From positions 1-64,000 of the forward strand of contig CAUZDY010000010.1 in NCBI GenBank assembly GCA_963578805.1: 64,000 bases of DNA, given 5' to 3'. Position numbers and translations under genes: made by a program. A model generated the notes under the pieces. That model had not been told where the DNA came from. It saw nothing but the letters and a program-made list of their open reading frames with translations, and searched no databases. Shown one piece after another: positions 16,790 through 25,253 of the stretch. This stretch comes from CAUZIB01 sp963578805. Lineage in GTDB: Bacteria > Acidobacteriota > Vicinamibacteria > Vicinamibacterales > UBA8438. Within the stretch, counting starts at the first letter, position 1. The number at the start of each line of letters is the position of its first letter.

Positions 16790-17068
16790 ATGGACACACT
16801 CATTCCACTTCTCACTATTTTCATGCTCGCGGTGTTCGTTGGTTTCGAGGTCATCACCAAGGTGCCTCCGCTGCTCCACACACCGTTGATGTCCGGCAGT
16901 AATGCCATCTCCGGAATTGCAATCATTGGCGCGATTCTCTCGACAGCCTCACCCAATCGACTCACCGTTATTCTTGGATTTGCCGCGTTGGTCCTGGCGA
17001 CCATCAATGTGGTCGGCGGTTTCATGGTCACAAACCGCATGCTCAGTATGTTCAGGAAGAGGGACTAG
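16790..17068 (+). CDS. pntAB: NAD(P) transhydrogenase subunit alpha part 2 (PntAB)
   Basis: Small membrane part of the split alpha subunit: 92 residues with three helices. Family marks are FVGFEVITKVPPLLHTPLMS, GSNAISGIAIIGAI and the C-terminal VVGGFMVTNRMLSMFRKR. The ATG at 16790 gives a normal-length protein. It forms part of the dII proton channel together with PntB; the start lies 28 bases after pntAA and the stop 3 bases before pntB. Confidence 0.95.
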   Translation: MDTLIPLLTIFMLAVFVGFEVITKVPPLLHTPLMSGSNAISGIAIIGAILSTASPNRLTVILGFAALVLATINVVGGFMVTNRMLSMFRKRD

Positions 17069-17071
17069 CGG

Positions 17072-18469
17072 GTGAACACCGTCACAGTTAACCTAATCTA
17101 CCTCGTGGCCTCGGTGCTCTTCATTCTCGGCATTCGAGGGCTCACTCATCCGCGCACCGCGGTGCGCGGGAACATGCTGGGCGCCTCCGGCATGCTCCTC
17201 GCCATCGTGGCCACTCTTCTGGACAATCAGGTCTTCGGCAGCGGTATGTCCAGCTTCGGGCTGATTATTGCTGGAGTGGTCCTGGGCTCTGCGATCGGAG
17301 CCACGCTCGCGCTCAAAATCCAGATGACTGCAATGCCAGAAATGGTCGCGTTACTGAACGCGTTCGGCGGTGGAGCCTCGGCTTTAGTCGCCGGCGCCGT
17401 GCTCGTCGGAACCGAACCGACAACGCAGTCGACCGTCGCTACCGTCGCGTCAGGGATTATCGGATCCGTGACCTTCACGGGGAGTTTTGTTGCGTTTGAC
17501 AAACTCAGAGGCCTGGTCCTACCAGACGCCCCTGTGACCTTTCCCGGTCAACAGCCGCTTAACTTCTTCCTCGCGCTCGTCGCGGTCGGATTCGGGGTCT
17601 GGCTGGTCGCTGACCCCGACGCGACAGCTGCGTATGTCGCCATAGTCGCGGTGGGATCACTGCTTGGCGTACTCCTCACGATCTCGATTGGCGGGGCAGA
17701 TATGCCGGTCGCGATCGCACTGCTTAACTCGTATTCTGGTCTGGCAGCCGCCTCGACAGGATTTGTGCTGAGTAACGACATCCTTATCATCACCGGATCA
17801 CTTGTCGGTGCATCTGGAATCATCCTGACGCGGATCATGTGCAAGGCAATGAACCGATCCCTGGTGAACGTCCTTGTGGGAGCCATCGGCTCGACCGACA
17901 CGAAAACGGAGGATGCCGACGCCATCTATGAGGGCCGAGTTAAGCGCACATCCGCCGAGGAAGTTGCGATCCTTCTGGATACCGCTAAGCGGGTCGTGTT
18001 CGTCCCTGGCTACGGGCTGGCGGTCTCCCAAGCACAGCATCAGCTTCGGGATCTCGCCACGATGCTCGAGTCTCGGGGTGTCGAAGTGGAGTACGCGATC
18101 CATCCCGTTGCGGGTCGGATGCCTGGACATATGAACGTCCTACTGGCCGAAGCCGACGTCGACTACGACAAACTCAAGGAAATGGATCACATCAATCCGA
18201 CCTTCGGTCAGACTGACGTCTCAATTGTAATTGGGGCTAACGACATAGTGAACCCCGAAGCCAGAACGAATCCGAGCAGTCCAATCGCCGGCATGCCAAT
18301 TCTCGACGTCGACAAGTCGATGAGCGTGATCGTCATCAAGCGGAGCCTGTCTCCAGGGTTTGCTGGCATCCCCAACCCACTCTTCGCTGGAGACAACACG
18401 CTGATGCTGTTCGGCGATGGTAAGCAGGTCATGCTTGACCTCCTGGCCGCCGTCAAAGAGAACGAATAG
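17072..18469 (+). CDS. pntB: NAD(P) transhydrogenase subunit beta (PntB)
   Basis: Completes the transhydrogenase: about nine membrane helices (dII, roughly 1-265) followed by the cytoplasmic NADP(H)-binding dIII domain (roughly 285-465). LLNAFGGGASALVAGA and GGADMPVAIALLNSYSGLAA are in the membrane part. VVFVPGYGLAVSQAQHQL, HPVAGRMPGHMNVLLAEA, GANDIVNPEA and KRSLSPGFAGIPNPLF make up the dIII nucleotide site. GTG start 3 bases after pntAB. Length 465 is standard. Confidence 0.96.
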   Translation: MNTVTVNLIYLVASVLFILGIRGLTHPRTAVRGNMLGASGMLLAIVATLLDNQVFGSGMSSFGLIIAGVVLGSAIGATLALKIQMTAMPEMVALLNAFGGGASALVAGAVLVGTEPTTQSTVATVASGIIGSVTFTGSFVAFDKLRGLVLPDAPVTFPGQQPLNFFLALVAVGFGVWLVADPDATAAYVAIVAVGSLLGVLLTISIGGADMPVAIALLNSYSGLAAASTGFVLSNDILIITGSLVGASGIILTRIMCKAMNRSLVNVLVGAIGSTDTKTEDADAIYEGRVKRTSAEEVAILLDTAKRVVFVPGYGLAVSQAQHQLRDLATMLESRGVEVEYAIHPVAGRMPGHMNVLLAEADVDYDKLKEMDHINPTFGQTDVSIVIGANDIVNPEARTNPSSPIAGMPILDVDKSMSVIVIKRSLSPGFAGIPNPLFAGDNTLMLFGDGKQVMLDLLAAVKENE

Positions 18470-18478
18470 TCGAGGGTG

Positions 18479-18988
18479 TTAGGCGTCCAGGCTCCGGGTC
18501 CTTGAATTAGACTCGAGACAGGTGATCGTCTTCTTCCAGTGATAGTCCCAGATCTCGAGGCACTCTTCACGACAACGGTGAGAGCTGACCAGACCCAGTG
18601 CCTCTAGCAACGTGCAAAAATCTTCCGTGGGCGGTGGTCGGTCCTTTGTGAAGCGCGTCAGCGCACTGAGAAGCACTCCGTCCTGCTCGTAACTCCGAAG
18701 CGATACAAGCACGAGAATGGCCCCCAACAGTCCATGGTGCGCTACCCAGGATGGCCCACCCGAGTCCTCCACGAGCTCACGGTAGGGAATCCCATCCTCT
18801 ACCACGCCTTGCTTAACTTTGGTGACAATGCAGTGCGCGATCCGATGGACCACTTGCGGATCGAAAAACACACCGAGTGTGTTAGTTGCCGCACGTCGCA
18901 GCGTGTCCACGCGTTCCGGGTCTATCGGAGCATCTGGGTCGAACATGGCACTCAAACCGGGTTGACAGGGCAGTCGAATTACGTTCAT
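18479..18988 (-). CDS. Hypothetical protein (helical, 169 residues)
   Basis: No family recognised. A soluble-looking protein with DPDAPIDPERVDTLRRAATN near the start, a central RIAHCIVTKVKQGVVEDGIPYRELVED region and five Cys residues, three of them clustered as HRCREECLEIWDYHWKK before a variable tail. This Cys/His-containing end might bind metal. Convergent with pntB (gap of 9 bases) and divergent from the small membrane gene at 19021. An ATG start with no clear ribosome binding site lowers certainty about the exact N-terminus. Confidence 0.65.
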   Translation of the reverse strand: MNVIRLPCQPGLSAMFDPDAPIDPERVDTLRRAATNTLGVFFDPQVVHRIAHCIVTKVKQGVVEDGIPYRELVEDSGGPSWVAHHGLLGAILVLVSLRSYEQDGVLLSALTRFTKDRPPPTEDFCTLLEALGLVSSHRCREECLEIWDYHWKKTITCLESNSRTRSLDA

Positions 18989-19020
18989 GCTAGCCCGTCC
19001 AGACCGGAAAGGAAGATCGC

Positions 19021-19245
19021 ATGTCCTCAGCCCCGCCCACCCTCATGAGCAGGATCGTGTTCTGGTTTCTCGGGATTACGCTTTATCTCACTCTCTCGAT
19101 TCTCCCCAATTACCTCCTGACTAAGTTCTACACCGGCGGACAAGTTCACACGATCGTGGTATTGCTCGTTGCGGTGATCCTGGGCCTGATCTATGGCTCG
19201 GTGTTCCTGAAGTCACGGGGATCCGCTCCAGAATCTGCAGGATAG
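19021..19245 (+). CDS. Small two-helix membrane protein
   Basis: A 74-residue protein with two predicted helices (about 10-30 VFWFLGITLYLTLSILPNYL and about 43-63 VHTIVVLLVAVILGLIYGSV) joined by a short KFYTGGQ loop. AAAGGAAG lies a few bases upstream of the ATG. No family recognised; function unknown. It faces the divergent 18479-18988 gene and stands alone otherwise. Confidence 0.7.
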   Translation: MSSAPPTLMSRIVFWFLGITLYLTLSILPNYLLTKFYTGGQVHTIVVLLVAVILGLIYGSVFLKSRGSAPESAG

Positions 19246-19385
19246 GCAGACCCGTAACCGCCCTTCCCCCCGATACAGGAACGTCAACGCTCGAACCCGT
19301 CCACAACGGAAATCGGTGGGTTCGTCGTAGGGTCACGAACGTTGCAGAGCAGATTCTTGCGACTGTGTCCGACAACCGCTCGCAG

Positions 19386-20393
19386 CTAGCGCGTGCCTTC
19401 GACGGCCTGTGTATCCTTCTGGCGGGCGCCGGCTAAAATCCCGTGCATCCCTATGTTGCCCTCGTGACACGCGTACTCATAGAGTGGACCGTCAGTACGT
19501 CTAAGGGGCATCATCGCAGTCCAGGGCTGGGTATACGACCCCTCATCTTCGACGGTGAATTCGTAGATGACCATGTCGTCATCGGTCCTACGGAATCGCT
19601 CGATGAGAAATGTGTCGGCTGTCGAGCCGCCAAGGCTCGTCTCCCGAAGGAAGTTCTGTGTCTCGATCACGAGTGTCGCCCCCTCCCAGTGACCCCGTGA
19701 ATCACCAGCAAACTGTCGAAGCCCCCCATGAGGCCGCCCATCCAGAGGAATGATCCGAGCGTTGTGTACCATTTCGTTCAGGATCACCACATAGCCAGGT
19801 GTCTGTAAGATTTGCACGTTGTTGTTGTACGACCCAGACACCATCGGCGGTCCAGAGTTGAAGCCCATCAAGCAGCGGTCGGATAGGCTTCGGTCGTGGT
19901 GGGAATTGCCAAAACCATTGCGGAGGTTTAGACGTCGAATCCGCGAGCGTTCTTGATACGTGGCGGTATACGGAACCCGTCCGGAAGCAGGATCGATGAC
20001 GAGAGATGTGCGTCGATCCTGGGTAAGCTCGACGCCGCGTTCATACCAGAACTCGTTGTAAGACAGCACGCCACCTTCGGACCGCGACTGATAGCCAGCA
20101 CTCGGTGCGCCCTCCTCCGGATCGAATAGATCTCGATTTAAGCGGGTGCGCTCAGTCGCTTCGAAGGCCGCCGCCTCTTCTGCACTAAGCGCCTCTTTCC
20201 CGGCAAGAGCTTCCGGACGGTTGAGTGGCGTGAGTGTCCGAAATGTGAAGATTCCCTGGATGTCTGGGTCGCCATGCGGTGTCAACCGGACACCCTCCTT
20301 GGAAGGCGCACCAGATTGGGCGACACCGGAGTGTGGGAGTAGCGCCACGAGCGCCACAGCGACCCACGCTATTGATACTGGTTGATATCTCAT
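19386..20393 (-). CDS. Secreted protein of an uncharacterised family, paralogue 1
   Basis: Exported protein with a signal peptide (about 1-25, ending GVAQ). The mature part opens with a DPDIQGIFTFRTLTPLNRP segment; proteins of this type often start 'G.PDLQG.W...T.TPLERP'. Shared marks with the paralogue at 23557-24597 are YNEFW.ERG, RTS.I.DP..GR.P, YNNN.QI.QTP.Y, R.IP.DGRPH, GDSRGHWEG.TLV.ET.NF and LVYEYACHEGN. These blocks suggest an enzyme or carbohydrate-binding fold, but the family has no established function that I know. ATG start; divergent from the 20582 gene. Confidence 0.85.
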   Translation of the reverse strand: MRYQPVSIAWVAVALVALLPHSGVAQSGAPSKEGVRLTPHGDPDIQGIFTFRTLTPLNRPEALAGKEALSAEEAAAFEATERTRLNRDLFDPEEGAPSAGYQSRSEGGVLSYNEFWYERGVELTQDRRTSLVIDPASGRVPYTATYQERSRIRRLNLRNGFGNSHHDRSLSDRCLMGFNSGPPMVSGSYNNNVQILQTPGYVVILNEMVHNARIIPLDGRPHGGLRQFAGDSRGHWEGATLVIETQNFLRETSLGGSTADTFLIERFRRTDDDMVIYEFTVEDEGSYTQPWTAMMPLRRTDGPLYEYACHEGNIGMHGILAGARQKDTQAVEGTR

Positions 20394-20581
20394 CCTGAAA
20401 CCTCCACGAGTGGCATGGATCTATGTTCGTCCGTCGATCCTACCCTCAGAAGCCAGATGGGTTCAACACCTCGAAACCTCAAGGAAGCCGTCTCGTTCCT
20501 TAACCGCCGTGTTAGGACTGTAGACAACACAAGGGATCACTTCGCTACAAGTCGAGCGGCAACCTTCAGTCCAGATTGAGT

Positions 20582-21850
20582 ATGCTTTTCGGCAATTACT
20601 TGACACGGGATCCCATGATTGAAATCTATGACCTCATCGGACGTGAGCGACCGCTAACTGAAGTCGCCAATACCATTCACAGTTGGGCTCAGGCACAAAA
20701 CGCCGCCGAGGTCGGTGCCCTCCAGGTTACCTGCAGCGACGAGTCAGAACGCGAGTGCGTCGAGGCCCTCCAGCACGGCTTTACCGATCACTTGTTGCCG
20801 ACCTTGAAATTTGCCCGTCGGTCAGCGTTTCAGCTCTCGAATCTTGGAGGACGTTACGAGTGGGGCGCCGCGCCACTCGCTGAAGAGCACTTCTTGTCGC
20901 AGCGCTCACAGCTTGGGTTCACATTGCTAGTTGCCAAACTCAATGCCCATGTCGCGTTTGAGGACATCCCCAACGCGGCTGCCGGTACTGCGTCATTTCG
21001 GATGGGTGTCTGGAAGCGCTATGGACGCGATTCGACAAGCTGCGGTGCACTCAATGCTCTAGTGGCAAATAAGCGGGCACCCTTCCTTGATGACCTACGA
21101 GAGACGTTCGAGTCAGAAGGCCACGACCGACTCGGAGCGCTGAGGGACAGCCAGAGAGTTAGCCCGCTCTTTCGCCCGCTTGCCGCCGCGACCGTGTCGG
21201 CGAGACTGCAGGCGCGGAAGCTGGTTCTCGACCTGCAAGACCACGCTCCGGCACAGTCGACTTACTGGATCGTTCTCCCTTGCGTGACGGTGAACCGTCA
21301 TGCACAAGACACCGAAATCGTGTGCGGGGTCTATGCTATCGACAGTCGTGACGGCGAACGCAAGGTCACATACTCTGGACTGGGCGACGACGCGGCCGTC
21401 TATCGAATCGAACATGCCGATGACCGCTTGACGGTGATCGACGACCATGTCGGGATCACGCGAAGCGCACGCGACCATCGCAAGATGATCCAGTCCTTTA
21501 TTCCTTCCCTGCCCCATGACACCCGAGATGTTCTTGATGCGCGACTAAATCAGGCTTACCAGGATAACCAGAACAACTCCGGTCAGCGTGATCATCAGGT
21601 CCGTGAGCTACTGAAACGTGTGCTTCCCATCCACGCTGAGGTCGCACCGGCCGCTGCCGCCGCATTGGTCTTCACCCACGGCATCGCCGCAATGCATCAC
21701 GCCTCTACAATCCATACCCTCTCCGATCCGAAGATTGCTGAAACGCGCGCGAGACTGATCCTCGATGAGGTCTATGATCAGATCGACGATCTCGACGATC
21801 GGACCAGCGAGCGACTCTTGGAGCTCTTGCTCCACAAATCCGACTCGTAA
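20582..21850 (+). CDS. Hypothetical cytosolic protein, 422 residues
   Basis: No family recognised. A large soluble protein without signal peptide or membrane segments. It begins with about 90 mostly helical residues, has a mixed central region (STYWIVLPCVTVNRHAQDTE, near 220-240) with charged strands, and ends in an acidic helical tail (LDEVYDQIDDLDDRTSERLL). His-rich segments (DDHVGITRSARDHRKMIQ; HGIAAMHHASTIH) are notable but form no known metal motif. An in-frame TTG at 20576 is an alternative start; neither has a good ribosome binding site. It stands alone, so context gives no clue. Confidence 0.75.
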   Translation: MLFGNYLTRDPMIEIYDLIGRERPLTEVANTIHSWAQAQNAAEVGALQVTCSDESERECVEALQHGFTDHLLPTLKFARRSAFQLSNLGGRYEWGAAPLAEEHFLSQRSQLGFTLLVAKLNAHVAFEDIPNAAAGTASFRMGVWKRYGRDSTSCGALNALVANKRAPFLDDLRETFESEGHDRLGALRDSQRVSPLFRPLAAATVSARLQARKLVLDLQDHAPAQSTYWIVLPCVTVNRHAQDTEIVCGVYAIDSRDGERKVTYSGLGDDAAVYRIEHADDRLTVIDDHVGITRSARDHRKMIQSFIPSLPHDTRDVLDARLNQAYQDNQNNSGQRDHQVRELLKRVLPIHAEVAPAAAAALVFTHGIAAMHHASTIHTLSDPKIAETRARLILDEVYDQIDDLDDRTSERLLELLLHKSDS

Positions 21851-22248
21851 CCGGTCAAACTCATAATCGTCTTCGGTGTTTAGGCCGGTCCAGCCTCTCA
21901 GCCACCGATGTAGAGTTGTTCACGAGTATCTCGGTCGGCGGCTCGCCACTCGCAACCAGGAAGAACAGTTTCCTCCCAGGGCCTGTGCCATCCAGCACAT
22001 CGACAGCAAATCGCTGCATCTCATATCGACTGTCCCGGGACTAAGCAAACACCAACGCGCCAACGTATGCCCTTCGGGTTTACTAGCCGATCGGCAACTG
22101 CCGTTGCCGGCAATCTCGAATGTGAAGCTGTGCCGACTGGTCGACTGTCTCCTAAGGTTTAAGCAATTAAAAGTCACGCATCGCGTCGCTAGCTTTCTAG
22201 TGCTTGACCACCACAAAGTGAGCGACGGTCTCACCACAGCGGAGCAAT
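21851..22248. other. Intergenic region with a weak minus-strand micro-ORF
   Basis: No gene is firmly supported in these 398 bases. On the minus strand 21861-22019 is a 52-codon frame starting MQRFAVDVLDGTGPGRKLFF, with coding-like composition but no ribosome binding site and a stop just upstream. It may be the 3' fragment of a lost gene. Longer frames on both strands read as low-complexity Arg/Ser sequence. Confidence 0.3.
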
Positions 22249-23028
22249 CTATCGCGGAGGATACCAACGTCGGTCACGAAACTCGATCGACTCACCTTCG
22301 ATCGCGTCGCGGAACGCCTGGATTGTGGCTGGCGTATCCTGGATATCAGGCGGCGGTGAACCTTCCGGGTTAGTCAACCAGCGCGCATAGGGCTGGTTGT
22401 AGTGAGAGAGGTAGACCACATCCGGTTGGAAGGTCTTGAGACACTCAGCCAAAGGGATAGGACGCATTCGGTCAACCGGAAGATTCATCGGCATAACGGC
22501 CACCGTGATATCTCGGAGCGCCTGGATTTCAGGCACACACTGCGTCACGCCGGCCAGAAGAATCCGCGTCCCGCCCAGAGTAATGACATAGCCGTTCGCA
22601 TCACCCTTCGGATGTAGAGGAGCTCCTGGCGTCAAGTCGTACGCCGGAATCGCTTCCACGGCAACGCCAGCGAAGACACCCGCTTCTCCGTTCGACAGCA
22701 CCGTGCCTTCAGGCCAATCCGGGTGACCGGCTGATGTCAGTACAACCGGAGCACCGGGCTTTCGAAGCTGTGTGATCGCGCCAGGGTCCAGATGGTGACC
22801 CGGACTGTCGGTGACCAGGACAAGGTCCGCCAGCTTCGCACTTGAGAGATCGCCAGCGCTCCACGGATCGACCTGGATAACTTTTCCGGCGTGCTCGATC
22901 TGAACGCTCGCGTGGATGATTGGTGTAATGACAATGTCGCCGCCCTCGGCCGGAACCCGGTCGGACGACTGGGCCGTCAGTGAGACCGCCCACAGGGAAA
23001 CAAACGTAATAAGGATTAAGGCTCGCAT
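22249..23028 (-). CDS. Exported metallo-beta-lactamase-fold protein with degenerate metal site
   Basis: Secreted UlaG-like MBL-fold protein (signal peptide about 1-20, ending TAQ). The fold is recognisable from HASVQIEHAGKVIQVDPWS (strands before the metal loop), LADLVLVTDSPGHHLDP, YDLTPGAPLHPKGDANGYVI and LAGVTQCVPEI. In active relatives the first metal loop reads THxHxDHxD and the later one GDT; here they read TDSPGHHLD and GVT, so two metal His and the bridging Asp are replaced. A binding or structural role, or an altered catalytic centre, is likelier than normal hydrolysis. Preceded by a -10 box and a 21-base inverted repeat. Confidence 0.8.
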   Translation of the reverse strand: MRALILITFVSLWAVSLTAQSSDRVPAEGGDIVITPIIHASVQIEHAGKVIQVDPWSAGDLSSAKLADLVLVTDSPGHHLDPGAITQLRKPGAPVVLTSAGHPDWPEGTVLSNGEAGVFAGVAVEAIPAYDLTPGAPLHPKGDANGYVITLGGTRILLAGVTQCVPEIQALRDITVAVMPMNLPVDRMRPIPLAECLKTFQPDVVYLSHYNQPYARWLTNPEGSPPPDIQDTPATIQAFRDAIEGESIEFRDRRWYPPR

Positions 23029-23041
23029 AATATGACCAGTC

Positions 23042-23062
23042 CAGCAGTTTGTGAAACTGCTG
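23042..23062 (-). promoter_or_regulatory. Inverted repeat, candidate operator for the MBL-fold gene
   Basis: CAGCAGTTT-gtg-AAACTGCTG is a perfect 9-base inverted repeat with a 3-base centre, 14 bases upstream of the ATG at 23028. It directly follows the TATAAT box at 23064-23069 and so covers the expected transcription start, where a bound repressor would block initiation. As RNA it could also form a hairpin in the leader. Confidence 0.55.
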
Positions 23063-23063
23063 C

Positions 23064-23092
23064 ATTATAGGCTCCCTTCGTCCAGCGGCTAA
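23064..23092 (-). promoter_or_regulatory. Sigma-70-like promoter of the MBL-fold gene
   Basis: Reading the minus strand, TTAGCC (23087-23092; weak match to TTGACA) is followed by a 17-base spacer and a perfect TATAAT (23064-23069). The inverted repeat at 23042-23062 sits immediately downstream. Confidence 0.5.
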
Positions 23093-23231
23093 CCTTTCAG
23101 GTGCGGGATCACTCAAACCGCTCAGCCTTTGATGTTAGACTTAACACTGTACCTTCTTTGGACTGCTACAGACGTAGAAGCCCAAACCTGAGCGGTTCCA
23201 TCCTCTCACTTCTCCCCGAGGAGTATTGCGA

Positions 23232-23447
23232 ATGACCAGATACACCATTGGTGCCCGTGTTTCACAGGGTCAGTACGGCCCTGGGACCATTATCGAAAGT
23301 AATGAACACCATACCGTTATCGATTTTGACGAGCATGGCGTCCGTCGGTTCGTCACAATGATGGTCGAACTCGAATCGAGTGCGGTGGCTGCACCGGTCA
23401 AAGCAAAGGGAAGAGCCCGCCGAAAGACAACGGCAGGGCTGGCGTGA
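23232..23447 (+). CDS. Small Tudor/SH3-like protein with basic tail
   Basis: A 71-residue protein. YTIGARVSQGQYGPGTIIES, then NEHHTVIDFDEHGVRRFVTM, has the alternating glycine/hydrophobic pattern of small SH3-like barrels found at the C-terminus of UvrD/PcrA helicases and in DUF3553-type proteins (V...YG.GTI......TV.F...G...F). The last 20 residues are Lys/Arg rich (VKAKGRARRKTTAG), so RNA-polymerase or nucleic-acid contact is plausible. GAGGAG lies eight bases upstream of the ATG. The assignment to a fold is by pattern only. Confidence 0.65.
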   Translation: MTRYTIGARVSQGQYGPGTIIESNEHHTVIDFDEHGVRRFVTMMVELESSAVAAPVKAKGRARRKTTAGLA

Positions 23448-23556
23448 CCCCATCCTGCGGTTGACGGCTGGCGTGCGTCGGGGTCCTTCCGATCACGTCC
23501 TCCTGGGCCACAGTCGCCAGGGTGCGGACCAGGCCTTGATCGGCCAACCTATTGAC

Positions 23557-24597
23557 CTATCTCGCGCCCTGCTTTTTCGTTTTCTCTTCGACACGAGCAC
23601 CGGCGAGTAGATTGAACATGCCCCGATTTCCCTCGTGGCACGCATACTCGTAGACCAGGCTGTCAACCCTCGTCATCGGCAGAGACCCGGACCAGATCGT
23701 CGTCCACGTCGCCGGATCTCTCACGGTAAATTGGTAGTCGATCGCGTTCGCATCGATACGGGTGAACCGCTCAACCACACGTAGGTTTGCGCCCAGATCT
23801 CCGTCAAAACCTCGAATGATCGCCTTGTCGTGAAAGTTAGTCGTCTCGACGACCAGCGTGTCTCCCTCCCAGTGGCCCCGTGAGTCGCCGAGCCACTGCC
23901 GGACACCGTCATCGAGGTGCGGACGGCCGTCGATAGGTATAAGCCTGACTTCGTGGATGTGCTCCTGGAAAATCGCCAAGTATTCTGGCGTCTGGGCGAT
24001 TTGGTAGTTGTTATTGTATAAGGTCGGCATCGGAGGTATGCCACGGTAGATGAGACAGCGTTCGGCGAGACGTCTGTCTTCCCAGGAGTCAGAAGGCCCG
24101 CGTCCACGCCTGAACTCGGCACGGGATTCCTGCCGTTGCCTACCGTCCCGTGTCAAAGCAGGCATTCTACCGTTGAGAGGGTCCACGATGATTGATGTTC
24201 GATTGTTTGCGATCGTCGTTCCCCGCTCGACCCAAAACTCGTTATAGGCGCGCGAAACATCCGCTACGGTGAGGCGTCCCCCGGGTTCCGTCCCCAGGCC
24301 AGGGGCCTCGTCGTCACGCCGATCGAGGCTGCGAGCTTGAGCAAACTCCGTGTCCCGTTCAGCCACTTCCTCGTCGGTCAGTACTTCTTGCCCGGCAAGT
24401 TCGCTGGGACGTTCTATCGGCGTCGTCGTCGCGTTGTTCCAGACTCCTTGCAAATTCGGATGGCCCCACGATGTGCGGAGCGGAGACTGACCCCGTTCGG
24501 TGGTCTGACCAACGGCGGGGACCGCCGCCAGCGACACGACCGCGATCACGCTTGCCAGAAGATTCAACAATGGCAATAGTTGACGGTTCATATCCAC
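23557..24597 (-). CDS. Secreted protein of an uncharacterised family, paralogue 2
   Basis: Homologous over its whole length to the 19386-20393 product: HPNLQGVWNNATTTPIERP near the mature N-terminus, YNEFWVERG, IIVDPLNGRMP, YNNNYQIAQTPEYLAIF, LIPIDGRPH, GDSRGHWEGDTLVVETTNF and YEYACHEGNRGM. Signal peptide about 1-30, ending AVGQ. This copy has a longer charged linker (about 75-165). Family function unknown to me. The NIPSNAP gene lies 18 bases upstream on the same strand, so the two are probably co-transcribed. Confidence 0.85.
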   Translation of the reverse strand: MDMNRQLLPLLNLLASVIAVVSLAAVPAVGQTTERGQSPLRTSWGHPNLQGVWNNATTTPIERPSELAGQEVLTDEEVAERDTEFAQARSLDRRDDEAPGLGTEPGGRLTVADVSRAYNEFWVERGTTIANNRTSIIVDPLNGRMPALTRDGRQRQESRAEFRRGRGPSDSWEDRRLAERCLIYRGIPPMPTLYNNNYQIAQTPEYLAIFQEHIHEVRLIPIDGRPHLDDGVRQWLGDSRGHWEGDTLVVETTNFHDKAIIRGFDGDLGANLRVVERFTRIDANAIDYQFTVRDPATWTTIWSGSLPMTRVDSLVYEYACHEGNRGMFNLLAGARVEEKTKKQGAR

Positions 24598-24615
24598 CTC
24601 CTTACGGATAAATAG

Positions 24616-25074
24616 CTACTTGAGAGCGGAATAATCAGTTGCACTCATCATGAACGCAGTAGCGTTGAGCGGCACATCGTACTTCGCTCTGAGTGCCACC
24701 CACTCCGGGTCGGCGCGGAACCCGGCCCAGACTTCTTCCCGATGGGCGCGGTCGCGATAGGCCAACATCCAAACCAACGTGTTCGGATTATCGAGACGCT
24801 GCCACACCGCGATGATCTCGGCGCCGTGTTTCTCGAAAATCGCAACCTCCTGCTCACGGAACCGCTGATGCAAGTTGTCGATGCCACCCTCGCCGCTCAC
24901 CGCCGGCTCGGCCGTATACATACGAAGCTCGAAGCAACGGGAGCCGTCCGCGACGTTACCCGACAGCTCAGATGGCAGCTGGCCGGACGGTCCGCAGGGC
25001 GCCAAAGCCTCCTGGGCGAGCGCCATGCCACTGAAACCAAAACTGATCATGACTGCGACAATTGCTTTTCTCAT
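24616..25074 (-). CDS. Exported NIPSNAP-family protein
   Basis: A 152-residue protein whose signal peptide (about 1-20, ending ALAQ) leads into a Cys-containing spacer (CGPSGQLPSELSGNVADGSR) and one ferredoxin-like NIPSNAP domain: CFELRMYTAEP, then LHQRFREQEVAIFEKHGAEI, VWMLAYRDRAHREEVWAGF and DPEWVAL. The start at 25074 has GGAGG six to ten bases upstream; a longer frame to 25179 would lack this and is rejected. NIPSNAP/EthD-like domains often assist degradation or bind small molecules; no enzymatic residue can be named. Two Cys near the mature N-terminus and before the domain could form a disulphide. Confidence 0.85.
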   Translation of the reverse strand: MRKAIVAVMISFGFSGMALAQEALAPCGPSGQLPSELSGNVADGSRCFELRMYTAEPAVSGEGGIDNLHQRFREQEVAIFEKHGAEIIAVWQRLDNPNTLVWMLAYRDRAHREEVWAGFRADPEWVALRAKYDVPLNATAFMMSATDYSALK

Positions 25075-25141
25075 ACCTGTCCTCCTCTGCAACACTCTCG
25101 TTGCGAAGACCTTGTACCACTGAATCGGACCGCCAAAATCG

Positions 25142-25168
25142 TTCACGAAGAAACGCGTGCGGTAAGAT
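25142..25168 (+). promoter_or_regulatory. Possible promoter of tRNA-Lys
   Basis: TTCACG (25142-25147) and TAAGAT (25163-25168) precede the tRNA, the -10 ending 13 bases before it. The spacer is 15 bases, short of the ideal 17, so this is only a suggestion. Confidence 0.3.
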
Positions 25169-25181
25169 GTACGCCTCATAC

Positions 25182-25253
25182 GGGCCGCTAGCTCAGTGGT
25201 AGAGCACCTGACTTTTAATCAGGGTGTCCCGCGTTCGATCCGCGGGCGGCCCA
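25182..25253 (+). tRNA. tRNA-Lys (anticodon TTT)
   Basis: A full cloverleaf can be folded in 72 bases. The acceptor is GGGCCGC with GCGGCCC and discriminator A. The D-arm is GCTC/GAGC, and the anticodon stem CCTGA/TCAGG has loop CTTTTAA, giving anticodon TTT. The variable region is GTGTC, and the T-arm is CCGCG/CGCGG with loop TTCGATC. CCA is not encoded. It lies between the NIPSNAP gene and an accessory-type region, and tRNA genes are common integration sites. Confidence 0.96.

Noticed and set aside
21876..22373. Plus-strand 165-residue frame between the hypothetical and MBL genes
   Set aside because: No motif, no ribosome binding site and it runs over the end of the minus-strand MBL gene; composition is not protein-like.
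22249..23028. Active L-ascorbate-6-phosphate lactonase (UlaG)
   Set aside because: Two metal-binding His and the bridging Asp are replaced and the protein is exported, unlike UlaG.
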